Assembly (NCBI RefSeq): GCF_010868145.1
Contig: NZ_JAAGUY010000003.1
Span: 62,001-126,000 of the forward strand
DNA: 64,000 nt
DNA from: Nocardia cyriacigeorgica
Lineage (GTDB): Bacteria; Actinomycetota; Actinomycetes; Mycobacteriales; Mycobacteriaceae
Reading direction: 5' to 3'
The notes below the pieces were generated by a model. It saw only the letters and a program-made list of their open reading frames with translations. It was not told the origin of the DNA and did no database searches. The position numbers and the translations under genes were made by a program. Positions 27,040-35,293 of the stretch are shown here, in pieces. How positions within the stretch are numbered: the stretch's first letter is position 1; every line of letters starts with the position of its first letter.

Positions 27040-27896
27040 CTCACATTGCTCGCGGCCTCGGAGATGAGCGCCGCCGAATCGCGCGGGCTCAGCGCCATGG
27101 CGCGCAGCTGGTCGAAGATGACGCCGAATCGCCGGATCTCGTTATGCCCTTCGATCAGGGCGTCACCGGAGATGCTCTCCACGTACACCAGTTCCGGATC
27201 GGCGGGATCATGGAAGTCCAGCAGGGTGAACGCGCCGGCCATACCCGGATGGGCGCCCGCGTCGAACGGCAGGATCTGCAGGATCACGTTCTTCTTCAGC
27301 ACTTCTTCCAACAGCCGGTGCAGCTGTCCGCGCATGATCTCCGGTCCGCCGACGACGCGCCGGATCGCGGCCTCGTCCAGCACCACCCACAGCTCCAGCG
27401 GTTCGTCCTTGGTGAGGACCGCCGCACGGTCCATCCGGGCGCGCGCCCGGCGTTCCATGACCGCCGCGTCGACCTTGGGCATAGAGGTATCGATCACCGC
27501 CAAGGCGTATTGCTCGGTTTGCAGCAGGCCAGGGACGTACGAGGTCTGGTAGTGCCGCGCCGATAGCGCCACGGACTCGAAATTGATATACGCCGCATAA
27601 ACTTCGGTGAGACTGGCCTCGTAAGGCCGTGACATGCCCGGCTTCTGCGCGTCGGTGAGCAATTCCAGCGCGTCCTTGCGGCGCGCATCGTCGACGCCGT
27701 ACAGGTCGAGCATCGTCAGCAGCGTGCGCCGCTGCGGTCGTGCCTGCGCCCGCTCGATCCGGTACAGCGTGGTGACGTTGATTCCGGTCTTGGCGCTGAC
27801 CTCCTCCTTGGTCAGATTTGCCTGCTCGCGCATCTCCGACAGCAGTACCGACAGCCGCCGCAACCCCGCGGTGAGGATGGTGCGCTTGCCCGCCAT
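27036..27896 (-). CDS. XRE family regulator with DUF5753 domain
   Basis: The 286-residue protein has an N-terminal helix-turn-helix (about 13-70; TKEEVSAKTGINVTTLYRIE) and a C-terminal DUF5753 domain (about 100-275) with the YQTSYVPGLLQTEQYA segment typical of Scr1-type regulators. These proteins are abundant in Streptomyces and Nocardia, often paired with a small DUF397 protein. No DUF397 gene is adjacent here. Targets are unknown. The ATG at 27896 follows an AAGGGG sequence. Confidence 0.9.
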   Translation of the reverse strand: MAGKRTILTAGLRRLSVLLSEMREQANLTKEEVSAKTGINVTTLYRIERAQARPQRRTLLTMLDLYGVDDARRKDALELLTDAQKPGMSRPYEASLTEVYAAYINFESVALSARHYQTSYVPGLLQTEQYALAVIDTSMPKVDAAVMERRARARMDRAAVLTKDEPLELWVVLDEAAIRRVVGGPEIMRGQLHRLLEEVLKKNVILQILPFDAGAHPGMAGAFTLLDFHDPADPELVYVESISGDALIEGHNEIRRFGVIFDQLRAMALSPRDSAALISEAASNVS

Positions 27897-28039
27897 GACA
27901 ACCCCTTCGCTTCGCGTGTTGTGTCGAATCTACGACGTCGGACGCAGTTCTACGAGCGTACGGGGAGATGCGGGCTCAGCCGCCGCTACGCGAAGCGTCC
28001 ACCGGCGGTTCGGAACCGACGGTGGATGCCTGCGCGCAA

Positions 28040-28702
28040 TCAGCGGGAATGGCCGTTCCCGGTGTGGCCGGCGAGTAGCTGGGCAAACGGGGTCGGTGTC
28101 GCGAGCGAATTGCCCGAGTGGCGCTGCCTGCGTGGTTCGTCCGGAACGAAACCGGCGACCGCGGTCCGCTCTGCGACGATCAACGTCGCGAACTCCGCGG
28201 CAGCGCGGCGCACCCGTTCGGCGAGCCCGGCCGATCCGAAATCCTCAGTGGCGGCGAAGATTCCGGTGGGCACGACGACGGCCCGCAGATAGGTGAACAG
28301 CGGCCGCATGGCGTGCTCGAGCACGAGCGAATGACGCGGCGTCCCCGCGGTGGCGGCGACCAGCACCGGCATCCCGTTGAGCGATTCCGGATCGAGGATG
28401 TCGATGAACATTTTGAACAGGCCGCTGTAGCTCGCGGCGAACACCGGCGTCACGGCGATCACTCCGTCGGCGGCCGACACCTTCTCCCGAACCGCGGCGA
28501 CCGCCGGTGTCGGCAGTCCACCGGTGATGACGGTCGTCGCCAATTCGGTGGCCAGGTCACGAAGTTCGACCACCTCGAATTCGACGGCTTCGCCGCGGGC
28601 GGTCACCGCCGCGGACATGGCATCGGCCAGCTGATCGGCCAGCAATCTGGTCGACGACGGCTGCGACAGGCCGGCCGTCAGCACCACAACTCGACGGGTC
28701 AT
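28040..28702 (-). CDS. NADPH-dependent FMN reductase, CE1759 type
   Basis: The 220-residue protein is a flavodoxin-like FMN reductase. It has the VVVLTAGLSQPSSTRLLADQL phosphate-binding start, the TPVFAASYSGLFKMFIDIL segment and a glycine-rich TAGTPRH loop. It belongs to the type that accompanies a luciferase-like monooxygenase (the CE1758/CE1759 'duo' families), supplying reduced FMN. The ATG at 28702 is 4 bp downstream of the monooxygenase stop, so the pair is one operon. The last 25 residues are divergent and rich in histidine and serine. Confidence 0.88.
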   Translation of the reverse strand: MTRRVVVLTAGLSQPSSTRLLADQLADAMSAAVTARGEAVEFEVVELRDLATELATTVITGGLPTPAVAAVREKVSAADGVIAVTPVFAASYSGLFKMFIDILDPESLNGMPVLVAATAGTPRHSLVLEHAMRPLFTYLRAVVVPTGIFAATEDFGSAGLAERVRRAAAEFATLIVAERTAVAGFVPDEPRRQRHSGNSLATPTPFAQLLAGHTGNGHSR

Positions 28703-28706
28703 CGCC

Positions 28707-29846
28707 TCACTCCTCACTCGCTGCGGCCAGCACGCGCTCGCGGGCGGGCTCGACCAGCCGATGCGGTGCCTGCGGACCGGCCGCCACCAGGCTCGCGTGG
28801 GTGGGCGGGCCGCTGGGCACATGAGCGGGACGACGCGCCTCGAACTCCTTGCGCAGCGTCGGAACCACCTCGCGGCCCAGTATCTCGATCTGCTCCAGTA
28901 CCACCTCGAGCGGAAGCCCGGCGTGGTCGAGCAGGAACAGCTGACGCTGATAGTCGCCGACATTGTCGGCGAAGCCGAGCGTCCGCTCGATCACCTGTTC
29001 CGGCGTGCCAACGGTCAAGGGGGTCAACTCGGTGAACTCCTCCATCGACGGCCCGTGCCCGTAGACGGGCGCGTTGTCGAAGTAGGGGCGGAAGAACTTC
29101 TTGGCCGCGGCCTCGGTCTCGGCCATGAACACCTGCCCGCCGAGCCCGACGATGGCCTGGTCAGCGGCGCCGTGACCGTAATGCTCGAAACGCTGCCGGT
29201 ACAGCCCCACCATCTGGGCGGTGTGTTCCTTGTTCCAGAAGATGTTGTTGTGGAAGAAGCCGTCACCGTAGTAGGCGGCCTGCTCGGCGATCTCCGGCGA
29301 ACGGATCGAACCGTGCCAGACGAACGGCGGCGTCTGATCCAGCGGCGCCGGCGTCGCGGTGAAGCCCTGGAGCGGCGTGCGGAACTTGCCCTGCCAATCG
29401 ACCTTCGGTTCACGCCACAGCTTGCGCAACAGGTGGTAGTTCTCCACGGCCAACGGGATACCGTCGCGGATGTCCTTGCCGAACCACGGGTACACCGGGC
29501 CGGTGTTGCCGCGGCCGAGCATGAGATCGACCCGGCCGTCGGCCAGGTGCTGCAGCATCGCGAAGTCCTCGGCGATCTTGACCGGATCATTGGTGGTGAT
29601 GAGGGTCGTCGCGGTCGATAACTGCAGGTTCTGCGTGCGCGCGGCGACGTAGCCGAGCATCGTCGTCGGTGACGACGGCACGAACGGCGGATTGTGATGC
29701 TCGCCGGTGGCGAAGACGTCCAGCCCGACCTCCTCGGCCCGCAGCGCGATCGCGACCATGGCCTTGATCCGCTCCGCTTCAGTCGGGGCGCGGCCGGTCG
29801 TTGGATCGACGGTGACGTCCCCGACGGTGAAGATTCCGAACTGCAC
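28707..29846 (-). CDS. Luciferase-like FMN-dependent monooxygenase, CE1758 type
   Basis: The 379-residue protein is a bacterial-luciferase-like (LLM) flavin monooxygenase with a TIM-barrel fold. The ATGEHHNPPFVPSSPTTMLGYVAARTQNLQLSTATTLI region and the LMLGRGN segment are family hallmarks. It uses reduced FMN, presumably from the adjacent reductase, to oxygenate an unknown substrate. The GTG at 29846 has GAGGAGGG upstream. A palindrome (29864-29882) lies in the promoter region. The pair occurs widely in corynebacteria and nocardiae. Confidence 0.9.
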   Translation of the reverse strand: MQFGIFTVGDVTVDPTTGRAPTEAERIKAMVAIALRAEEVGLDVFATGEHHNPPFVPSSPTTMLGYVAARTQNLQLSTATTLITTNDPVKIAEDFAMLQHLADGRVDLMLGRGNTGPVYPWFGKDIRDGIPLAVENYHLLRKLWREPKVDWQGKFRTPLQGFTATPAPLDQTPPFVWHGSIRSPEIAEQAAYYGDGFFHNNIFWNKEHTAQMVGLYRQRFEHYGHGAADQAIVGLGGQVFMAETEAAAKKFFRPYFDNAPVYGHGPSMEEFTELTPLTVGTPEQVIERTLGFADNVGDYQRQLFLLDHAGLPLEVVLEQIEILGREVVPTLRKEFEARRPAHVPSGPPTHASLVAAGPQAPHRLVEPARERVLAAASEE

Positions 29847-29863
29847 GATGCCCTCCTCCTCTC

Positions 29864-29882
29864 GTCCACCCATATGGTGGAC
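29864..29882. promoter_or_regulatory. 19-bp palindrome upstream of the monooxygenase operon
   Basis: GTCCACC-CATAT-GGTGGAC is a perfect 7-bp inverted repeat around a 5-bp centre. It starts 17 bp upstream of the monooxygenase GTG and so overlaps or abuts the ribosome-binding region, the position expected for a repressor site. The cognate regulator is not identified; none is adjacent. Confidence 0.55.
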
Positions 29883-30021
29883 ATGGCAACCAAAGGAACA
29901 AGGGCGTGCACCGAGCTATTCCCGCCGGGTGACGGACTCGGCCGGGTCGGGGTCGGTGCCGGGTGAGCTGGGCGGATCGGGGATCGTCAGGGTGGTTTAG
30001 CGGCGGTGTTAGGGTCGGGAG

Positions 30022-30642
30022 ATGAGCATGGCTCGACGCGAACGGCTGGCACTGGCCGACGCGATGATCGCAGCGGGGCCCGACGCGTCGACCCTGTGTG
30101 GGGAATGGACCGTTCGAGATCTGGCCGCCCATCTGGTGGTTCGGGAGCGGCGCCCCGACGCGGCTCCCGGCATCCTGATCAAACAGTTCGCCGGGCACCT
30201 GGATCGGGTGCAAGCCGCCGCTGCGCAACGACCGTTTCCGGATCTGATCGACGAGGTGCGCAGTGGCCCGCCCTGGTGGTCGCCGCTGCGTCCGGTCGAT
30301 TCCGTGGTGAATCTGTCCGAGATGTTCATCCATCACGAGGACGTGCGCCGCGCCGGCGACGAATGGGACCCCCGCGAGCTGTCCGCCGCCGATCAGGACC
30401 AGCTCTGGAAGCTGCTGACCCGCACCGCGCGCATGTCCTACCGCAACTGCCCAGTGACGGTCGTCCTCGAAGCCCTCGACGGCCGCAGGGTTACCGCGGG
30501 CGCGGGCGATGACGAAGTGGTGCTGCGCGGCGAGCCCGCGGAACTGCTCCTGCACGCCTTCGGCCGCGATCAGGTCCGCATCGAGGCCTCCGGCGAACCC
30601 ATCGCCGTCGAGGTCGCGCTGACCTGTGATCGGAGTGTGTGA
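30022..30642 (+). CDS. TIGR03085 family (DinB/maleylpyruvate isomerase-like) protein
   Basis: The 206-residue protein belongs to the TIGR03085 family, members of the DinB/MDMPI four-helix-bundle superfamily. It shows the LCGEWTVRDLAAHLVVRERRPD segment and a second EMFIHHEDVRRA region whose histidines are the likely metal ligands. Related proteins act as mycothiol-dependent transferases or isomerases, which fits a mycothiol-producing actinobacterium, but the substrate is unknown. It starts at ATG 30022 and is divergent from the monooxygenase operon. Confidence 0.87.
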   Translation: MSMARRERLALADAMIAAGPDASTLCGEWTVRDLAAHLVVRERRPDAAPGILIKQFAGHLDRVQAAAAQRPFPDLIDEVRSGPPWWSPLRPVDSVVNLSEMFIHHEDVRRAGDEWDPRELSAADQDQLWKLLTRTARMSYRNCPVTVVLEALDGRRVTAGAGDDEVVLRGEPAELLLHAFGRDQVRIEASGEPIAVEVALTCDRSV

Positions 30643-31177
30643 GCCCTCCGCGGCAGAGGGTGAGATTCGTCGAAGCCGTTGGTTTGCGGGAAATCTCGGC
30701 GCCTCCAGGGCGTACCAGATGATCCGGCTCGGCTACTGCCGAGTAGCTGAAACGAACGGCAATGGATTCGCGCAGACCGCCCGTTGTGGGGACGCGTTTG
30801 TGGCACAATACGTTTCGTGTCTCAGCCCGGCCATGGCAACTCTGCAGCACCTGCGGTGCCGCGGGTTGCCGTGATCGTTGTGGCGGTCGAGCAGAACACA
30901 CAAATCACGAAGTCGGAGGTCGAGGCCGTCGAGCCGGACCCTCCGGACGGAGCGAATTCGCGCGGTGTCAGAGTCGGGGTCGGTGATGCCCGGCAGTGGT
31001 GTGGTGCAGCGGTATCCGTGCGATACCGCGCCGCGACCTCATGCGCCGATACGGCTTGGGGGTGGGTAGCGTAGCCGGCTTTCGGTGACCTCACTGAGGC
31101 TCGTGGTGCATTGATCTGTCGATGTGAACCCGCGCGATCGTTTCGCTTTCTCAATTGTGTTTCGAAAGGGATGGACA
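30643..31177. other. 535-bp gap with a possible short coding frame
   Basis: No certain gene lies here. A plus-strand frame from GTG 30817 to TAG 31072-31074 would encode 85 residues: an acidic middle part (EQNTQITKSEVEAVEPDPPD) and a C-terminal segment rich in Ser, Thr, Cys and Trp (WCGAAVSVRYRAATSCADTA then WGWVA). No ribosome-binding site precedes it, and only about 70% of its codons end in G or C, so it is listed only as a possibility. The last 100 bp hold the presumed promoter of the flavoprotein gene. Confidence 0.3.
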
Positions 31178-32929
31178 ATGGCACGCACAGCGCTGGCCGA
31201 GCTTATACGGCATGGCAACCCGGAGATTCATCAGCAGTTGCAAGAGATTCTGAGCAACCCGGACTTCGCCGTCACGGAGCAGCAGAGCCAAGAGCAGCGA
31301 CGTCTCAACGCGTATGACCAGCTGCGTTACCTGGTCGGCAAGCTCGGCAGCTCCAAGGCCATCGCGACCGATCTGCCCTCCCTGTTCGCGGTGTTCGACT
31401 GGTCCGCGGTGCTGGCCACCGACCTGATCCCGCTGATCTCGGGACACTACAACCTGGCCTCGGGCAGTCTGGCCACGCTGACCGATTCCGACTCGGCTGC
31501 GCCGTATTTGCAGGACCTGGACGACGCTTCCAGCGTCGGCGTCATGCTGCTCACCGAGTATGGATGCGGCTCCAATATCGGATTCATGGAGACCACCGCG
31601 ACCTGGGACGGCGACGGGTTCGTGCTCAACACCCCGCACCCGCGTGCGCGAAAGTTCATGCCAAGTGTCGGGATCCCGGTATCGCGGGTCTGCGTCATCG
31701 GCGCGCGCTACATCGACGCGGCGGGCGTGGATCAGGGCGTGCACCTGTTCACCGCACGCCTGCGCGACGCCAACGGCGACCCGGCTCCCGGCGTGACGAT
31801 CACCCAGCTCGACCATCAGCCGCTGGTCATCATGGACAACTCGATCATCAGCTTCGACAATCTCCGGGTCGAACGCAGCGCCTGGTTGAGCAATGACCTG
31901 GCCAGCATCGATGACAATGGTGTGCTGACCTGGCGCGACGAGAAGAGCCAGAAGCGGGCATTCCCGTCGGCGATCAGCCAGCTGACCGTCGGCCGGATGG
32001 CGCTATCGTCGTGCCTGAACGCGACAGCCCGCTCCGCGCTCTACATCGCCCTGAGCTATGCCAACAAGCGGGTCGTTCCGATGACTGCCGTCGACCGGCC
32101 CCTCATGCTCGATCTTCCGCACGTGCGCGACACCCTGCTCACCGATCTGGCGGGCACTGTCGCACGGACGGTCTTCGGCAACGAGATCAAGACCTTCCTG
32201 GCTGGCAGCGATCTCACCGATCGCGACACCGTGGTGACGGTCATGCTGGCCAAGTACTTCATCCAGCCGCACGCCTTGGCCACGGTAACGCACTCGCGGA
32301 TCAAGATGGGTGCACAGGGCATGTTCAGCGCCAACCGGGTCGCGGACTACCTCGGCGTCTGCCATGCCGCCATTACCGGTGAGGGCGATTGCCACGTTCT
32401 CGGTTCCGTCGGCGGTCGGGTGCTGGCCAAGCAGCTGGCCGGGTCGCCGCCTGCCGAAGTGCGGCTGCACGATCCCGCCGACCCGCAGGACCGCGCGCGC
32501 CTGCTCAACGCTCGGACGCTGACCATCGCGCAGGAGGCCAAGCCGCGGCTGAACAACCCGGGGCTAGAGGATCGGTTGGCGGTCATTCCGGATGCGCTGA
32601 ACGTTGCCGACGCCCATTGCGCCGAACAGGCCCTGCGGATGCTCGACAAGCACGCCGAACATCCAGAGATCGCCGCGGTGCGCGACGTGTTCGCCCTGCA
32701 CTACCTGGACGAACACGCCGCGTGGTACCTCACCCATGGCCTGCTCGATATCGCCGGGGTCACGACCGTGCAGCAGGAGCTGGGCCAGGCGATCGACACC
32801 CTCGCTGCCAACCTGCCCGCGCTGCTGGACTCGTTCGGTTTCGACGACGAGATTCTCGGCGCACCGGTACTGGCCGATGATCTGGTCTCCGCGTGGGATA
32901 CCCGCTGCGAGGAGGTCCGCCGCCACTGA
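31178..32929 (+). CDS. Acyl-CoA oxidase/dehydrogenase-like flavoprotein
   Basis: The 583-residue protein has the acyl-CoA dehydrogenase/oxidase architecture: a helical N-terminal domain, then the FAD/substrate-binding motif LLTEYGCGSNIGFMETTATW (about 124-143), a beta-barrel middle domain with FVLNTPHPRARKF, and two helical C-terminal domains. The length and the METTATW/NTP motifs are closer to acyl-CoA oxidases than to 380-residue dehydrogenases. The natural substrate is unknown. The ATG at 31178 follows AAAGGGA at good spacing. A strong hairpin separates it from the P450 gene, so the two may be transcribed separately or attenuated. Confidence 0.82.
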   Translation: MARTALAELIRHGNPEIHQQLQEILSNPDFAVTEQQSQEQRRLNAYDQLRYLVGKLGSSKAIATDLPSLFAVFDWSAVLATDLIPLISGHYNLASGSLATLTDSDSAAPYLQDLDDASSVGVMLLTEYGCGSNIGFMETTATWDGDGFVLNTPHPRARKFMPSVGIPVSRVCVIGARYIDAAGVDQGVHLFTARLRDANGDPAPGVTITQLDHQPLVIMDNSIISFDNLRVERSAWLSNDLASIDDNGVLTWRDEKSQKRAFPSAISQLTVGRMALSSCLNATARSALYIALSYANKRVVPMTAVDRPLMLDLPHVRDTLLTDLAGTVARTVFGNEIKTFLAGSDLTDRDTVVTVMLAKYFIQPHALATVTHSRIKMGAQGMFSANRVADYLGVCHAAITGEGDCHVLGSVGGRVLAKQLAGSPPAEVRLHDPADPQDRARLLNARTLTIAQEAKPRLNNPGLEDRLAVIPDALNVADAHCAEQALRMLDKHAEHPEIAAVRDVFALHYLDEHAAWYLTHGLLDIAGVTTVQQELGQAIDTLAANLPALLDSFGFDDEILGAPVLADDLVSAWDTRCEEVRRH

Positions 32930-32946
32930 GTCCGGCGGGCAACTCC

Positions 32947-32990
32947 GCGTCCAGCGCGCCTGCGTCGACCAGACGAGGCGCGCTGGACGC
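32947..32990 (+). terminator. Strong 14-bp hairpin after the flavoprotein gene
   Basis: GCGTCCAGCGCGCC (32947-32960) pairs perfectly with GGCGCGCTGGACGC (32977-32990) with a 16-nt loop, 17 nt after the stop codon. A T-run is lacking, but the stability makes it a plausible terminator or attenuator before the P450 gene. Confidence 0.7.
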
Positions 32991-33215
32991 CGTTATGGCC
33001 GGCGAGTCGCCGCCTCGGCCGGGCAGCCGATGGTGGCAACACCCCGCCGTGGTGCAGACGGTCGGAGTACGGTACACAAGGCCTGGCGAGTGTGGCCGAC
33101 ACACGAACCTCGCTGACAGAAAACTGTTGGCGGGGAACGACTTAGCAACCTGATGGCCTTCGCTCGGTCACGCCACGAGTACTATGCTGCCCGGAATCGA
33201 TGTCAAGGAGACTAC

Positions 33216-34463
33216 GTGCATACGCAGCCCACACAGGGTGCTGGCGCCGACTCATTTTCGCCGATCGAGGGCATAGGCCCCCGAATCCCGATCTACACGG
33301 AGAAATTTGCGGCCGACCCCCATGGGGCATACCGGCAGATGCGTCGTGACTACGGGCCGCTGGTGCCGATCGAGATGTGGCCAGGAGTGCCTGCGACCCT
33401 GGTGACCAAATATCGCACCGCGGTGCGCATTCTCAACGACCCCGAGCACTTCCCGGCCGATCCGCGTGCCTGGCAGAAGACCGTACCGTCCGATATCCCG
33501 ATCATGCCGATGGTCGAGTGGCGACCCAACGCGCTGCGGACCAGCGGTGCGGAGCACAGCCGCTACCGCGGGGCGATGAACGACGCTCTGTCCGGAATCG
33601 ATCTGAATACACTGCGTTCCATGGTGGAGCGATCCGCCATCCCGATCACCAACACGTTCTGCGAGGACGGCTCCGCCGACGTATTGAGCCAGTACGTCCT
33701 GCCGCTGGTCTTCTCGATCCTCTGCCAGGTACTCGGGTGCCCACAGGACATCGGCGAGGAGGTCGCGGCCGCCAGCGCGGCGATGTTCGACGGTGTGGAC
33801 ACGGAAACGGTGAACGCGCAGATGGGCAATGCGTTGCTCGAACTCACCGCCATGAAGCGCGCCCACCCGGCCGACGATGTCACCACCAGGCTGGTACAGC
33901 ATTACGCCGGACTCTCCGACGAGGAGATGGTGCATCAGCTCGTCCTGTTGTTCGCCGCCGGTGTCGAACCACCGGTGAACCTCATCGCGAACACCCTCGT
34001 GATGATGCTGACCGACCCCCGCTTCACCAGTAATGATCACAGCCTGCCCCTGTCGACCAAGTCCGCACTCGACGAGATGCTGGCGATCGACCCGCCCATG
34101 GCGAACTACTGCATCACCTATCCTCGTCAGCCCATCCTGATCGAGAAGGTGTGGTTGCCGGCAAACCAGCCGGTCATCATCAGCATGGCCGCCTGCAACA
34201 ACGATCCCGACATCAACAATGGCGAATTCGCGGGTAACGGATGGAATCTGGCGTTCAGCTCGGGCCCGCACGCGTGCCCCGCGCACGCCCGGCCGTTCTC
34301 ATACCTGCTCGCGCAGGACGCCATCGACCAACTCCTGGATGCCCTGCCGGAATTGACACTTGGAGTGGCCGAGCACGAGCTCATCTGGCGGCCGGGACCG
34401 TTCCACCGAGCGCTGACGGCGCTGCCGGTCGTTTTCCCACCCTCGCCGCCGCTGAGTCTCTGA
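33216..34463 (+). CDS. Cytochrome P450 lacking ExxR and the I-helix threonine
   Basis: The 415-residue protein is a soluble P450: the heme-thiolate motif FSSGPHAC has the ligand Cys354, and the C-helix HSRYR (HxxxR, 114-118) is intact. Two otherwise near-universal features are altered. The K-helix ExxR reads EMLA (287-290), and the I-helix AGxET reads AGVEPP (248-253), so the oxygen-activating threonine is proline. ExxR loss is known in the Streptomyces CYP157 type (from memory). It may be a non-canonical oxygenase or have lost monooxygenase activity. The GTG at 33216 has AAGGAG at 6 bp. Confidence 0.9.
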   Translation: MHTQPTQGAGADSFSPIEGIGPRIPIYTEKFAADPHGAYRQMRRDYGPLVPIEMWPGVPATLVTKYRTAVRILNDPEHFPADPRAWQKTVPSDIPIMPMVEWRPNALRTSGAEHSRYRGAMNDALSGIDLNTLRSMVERSAIPITNTFCEDGSADVLSQYVLPLVFSILCQVLGCPQDIGEEVAAASAAMFDGVDTETVNAQMGNALLELTAMKRAHPADDVTTRLVQHYAGLSDEEMVHQLVLLFAAGVEPPVNLIANTLVMMLTDPRFTSNDHSLPLSTKSALDEMLAIDPPMANYCITYPRQPILIEKVWLPANQPVIISMAACNNDPDINNGEFAGNGWNLAFSSGPHACPAHARPFSYLLAQDAIDQLLDALPELTLGVAEHELIWRPGPFHRALTALPVVFPPSPPLSL

Positions 34464-34660
34464 ACGAGTAGGTCCGTAACGGGCGGTTGATCACTGAGCC
34501 GGTCGGCTCGGCTGTGTGCCGGTGCCGGCCGGCATCCGTATGTCCGCAACATGCCTGTGCCACATCCCATCCACGTACCGCCGGTACGCATAAAGTAGTT
34601 CGCAACATTGCGTTCTGAGGTCTTGTGTTCTTGCATCCGTAAGTGCAAAATCCAGATAGC

Positions 34661-34675
34661 CTTGTTGTGAACAAG
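34661..34675. promoter_or_regulatory. Short palindrome upstream of the second DUF4254 gene
   Basis: CTTGTT-GTG-AACAAG is a 6-bp inverted repeat with a 3-bp centre, in an unusually AT-rich stretch (about 34590-34680) between the P450 and DUF4254 genes. It could be an operator. No cognate regulator is adjacent, and nothing else is recognisable in 34464-34757. Confidence 0.35.
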
Positions 34676-34757
34676 CGATCCGATCCGGATAACCGAACAG
34701 AGAGCCAATCATGTTGGTACAAAGTGTGATGGTGTCGGGTGAGTTCGGGGTGTGGGG

Positions 34758-35201
34758 ATGAGCGCGCCGACAGTGGGGGTACTGCCGACCGCGCCGCAGT
34801 TGCTGTGTGCCTTCCAGGGGCGGCGTTTCCAAGACCGCGAGATGCTGCGCTCGGCGCACGCGCTGGTCGAACTGCACGAACGTCGCGCCCAATTGCGTGA
34901 TACGGCGTTGGTGGCCGAAATCGATTGTCGCAGGGTAGAACTCGTCGATGACATCAACGAGTGGATCACCCAGGAGGTGCCGCAGCATCGCAACGGCGCC
35001 TCGCTGCACACCGAGAGCCTCGGCGCGGTGATCGACCGAATGGCCCGCAGCTGGGTCAACGCCAATCAGGCCATCGACATCACCGGCGCGCGCAGCGACA
35101 ACACGCACAAGCACTGGTACCACTTGGCCGAACTCGTTGACGGATACACCGATTTGATCGCCGACGTGGCCGGCGGGCGGCGTCGTCTCCCAGAGCAGTA
35201 G
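34758..35201 (+). CDS. DUF4254 domain protein (second paralogue)
   Basis: The 147-residue helical protein is a paralogue of the DUF4254 protein at 24151-24585. Shared features are LVELHERRAQLR against TQLHELRERTP, SLHTESLGAVIDRMAR against RMHTETVGSIVDRMAQ, and HLAELVDGYTDLIADVAGGRRRLP near the C-terminus. The function is unknown. The ATG at 34758 follows a GGGG stretch. It lies downstream of the P450 gene after 294 bp with its own presumed promoter, so membership in that locus is not proven. Confidence 0.8.
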   Translation: MSAPTVGVLPTAPQLLCAFQGRRFQDREMLRSAHALVELHERRAQLRDTALVAEIDCRRVELVDDINEWITQEVPQHRNGASLHTESLGAVIDRMARSWVNANQAIDITGARSDNTHKHWYHLAELVDGYTDLIADVAGGRRRLPEQ

Positions 35202-35293
35202 CGCGCCTGCGCTGTCGAGCCCTCTCGACATTCGGCTTGTCGTTCGGCCGGTGCCCACCATGGATGGTGATGGGCACCGCCCGACACCATTGG

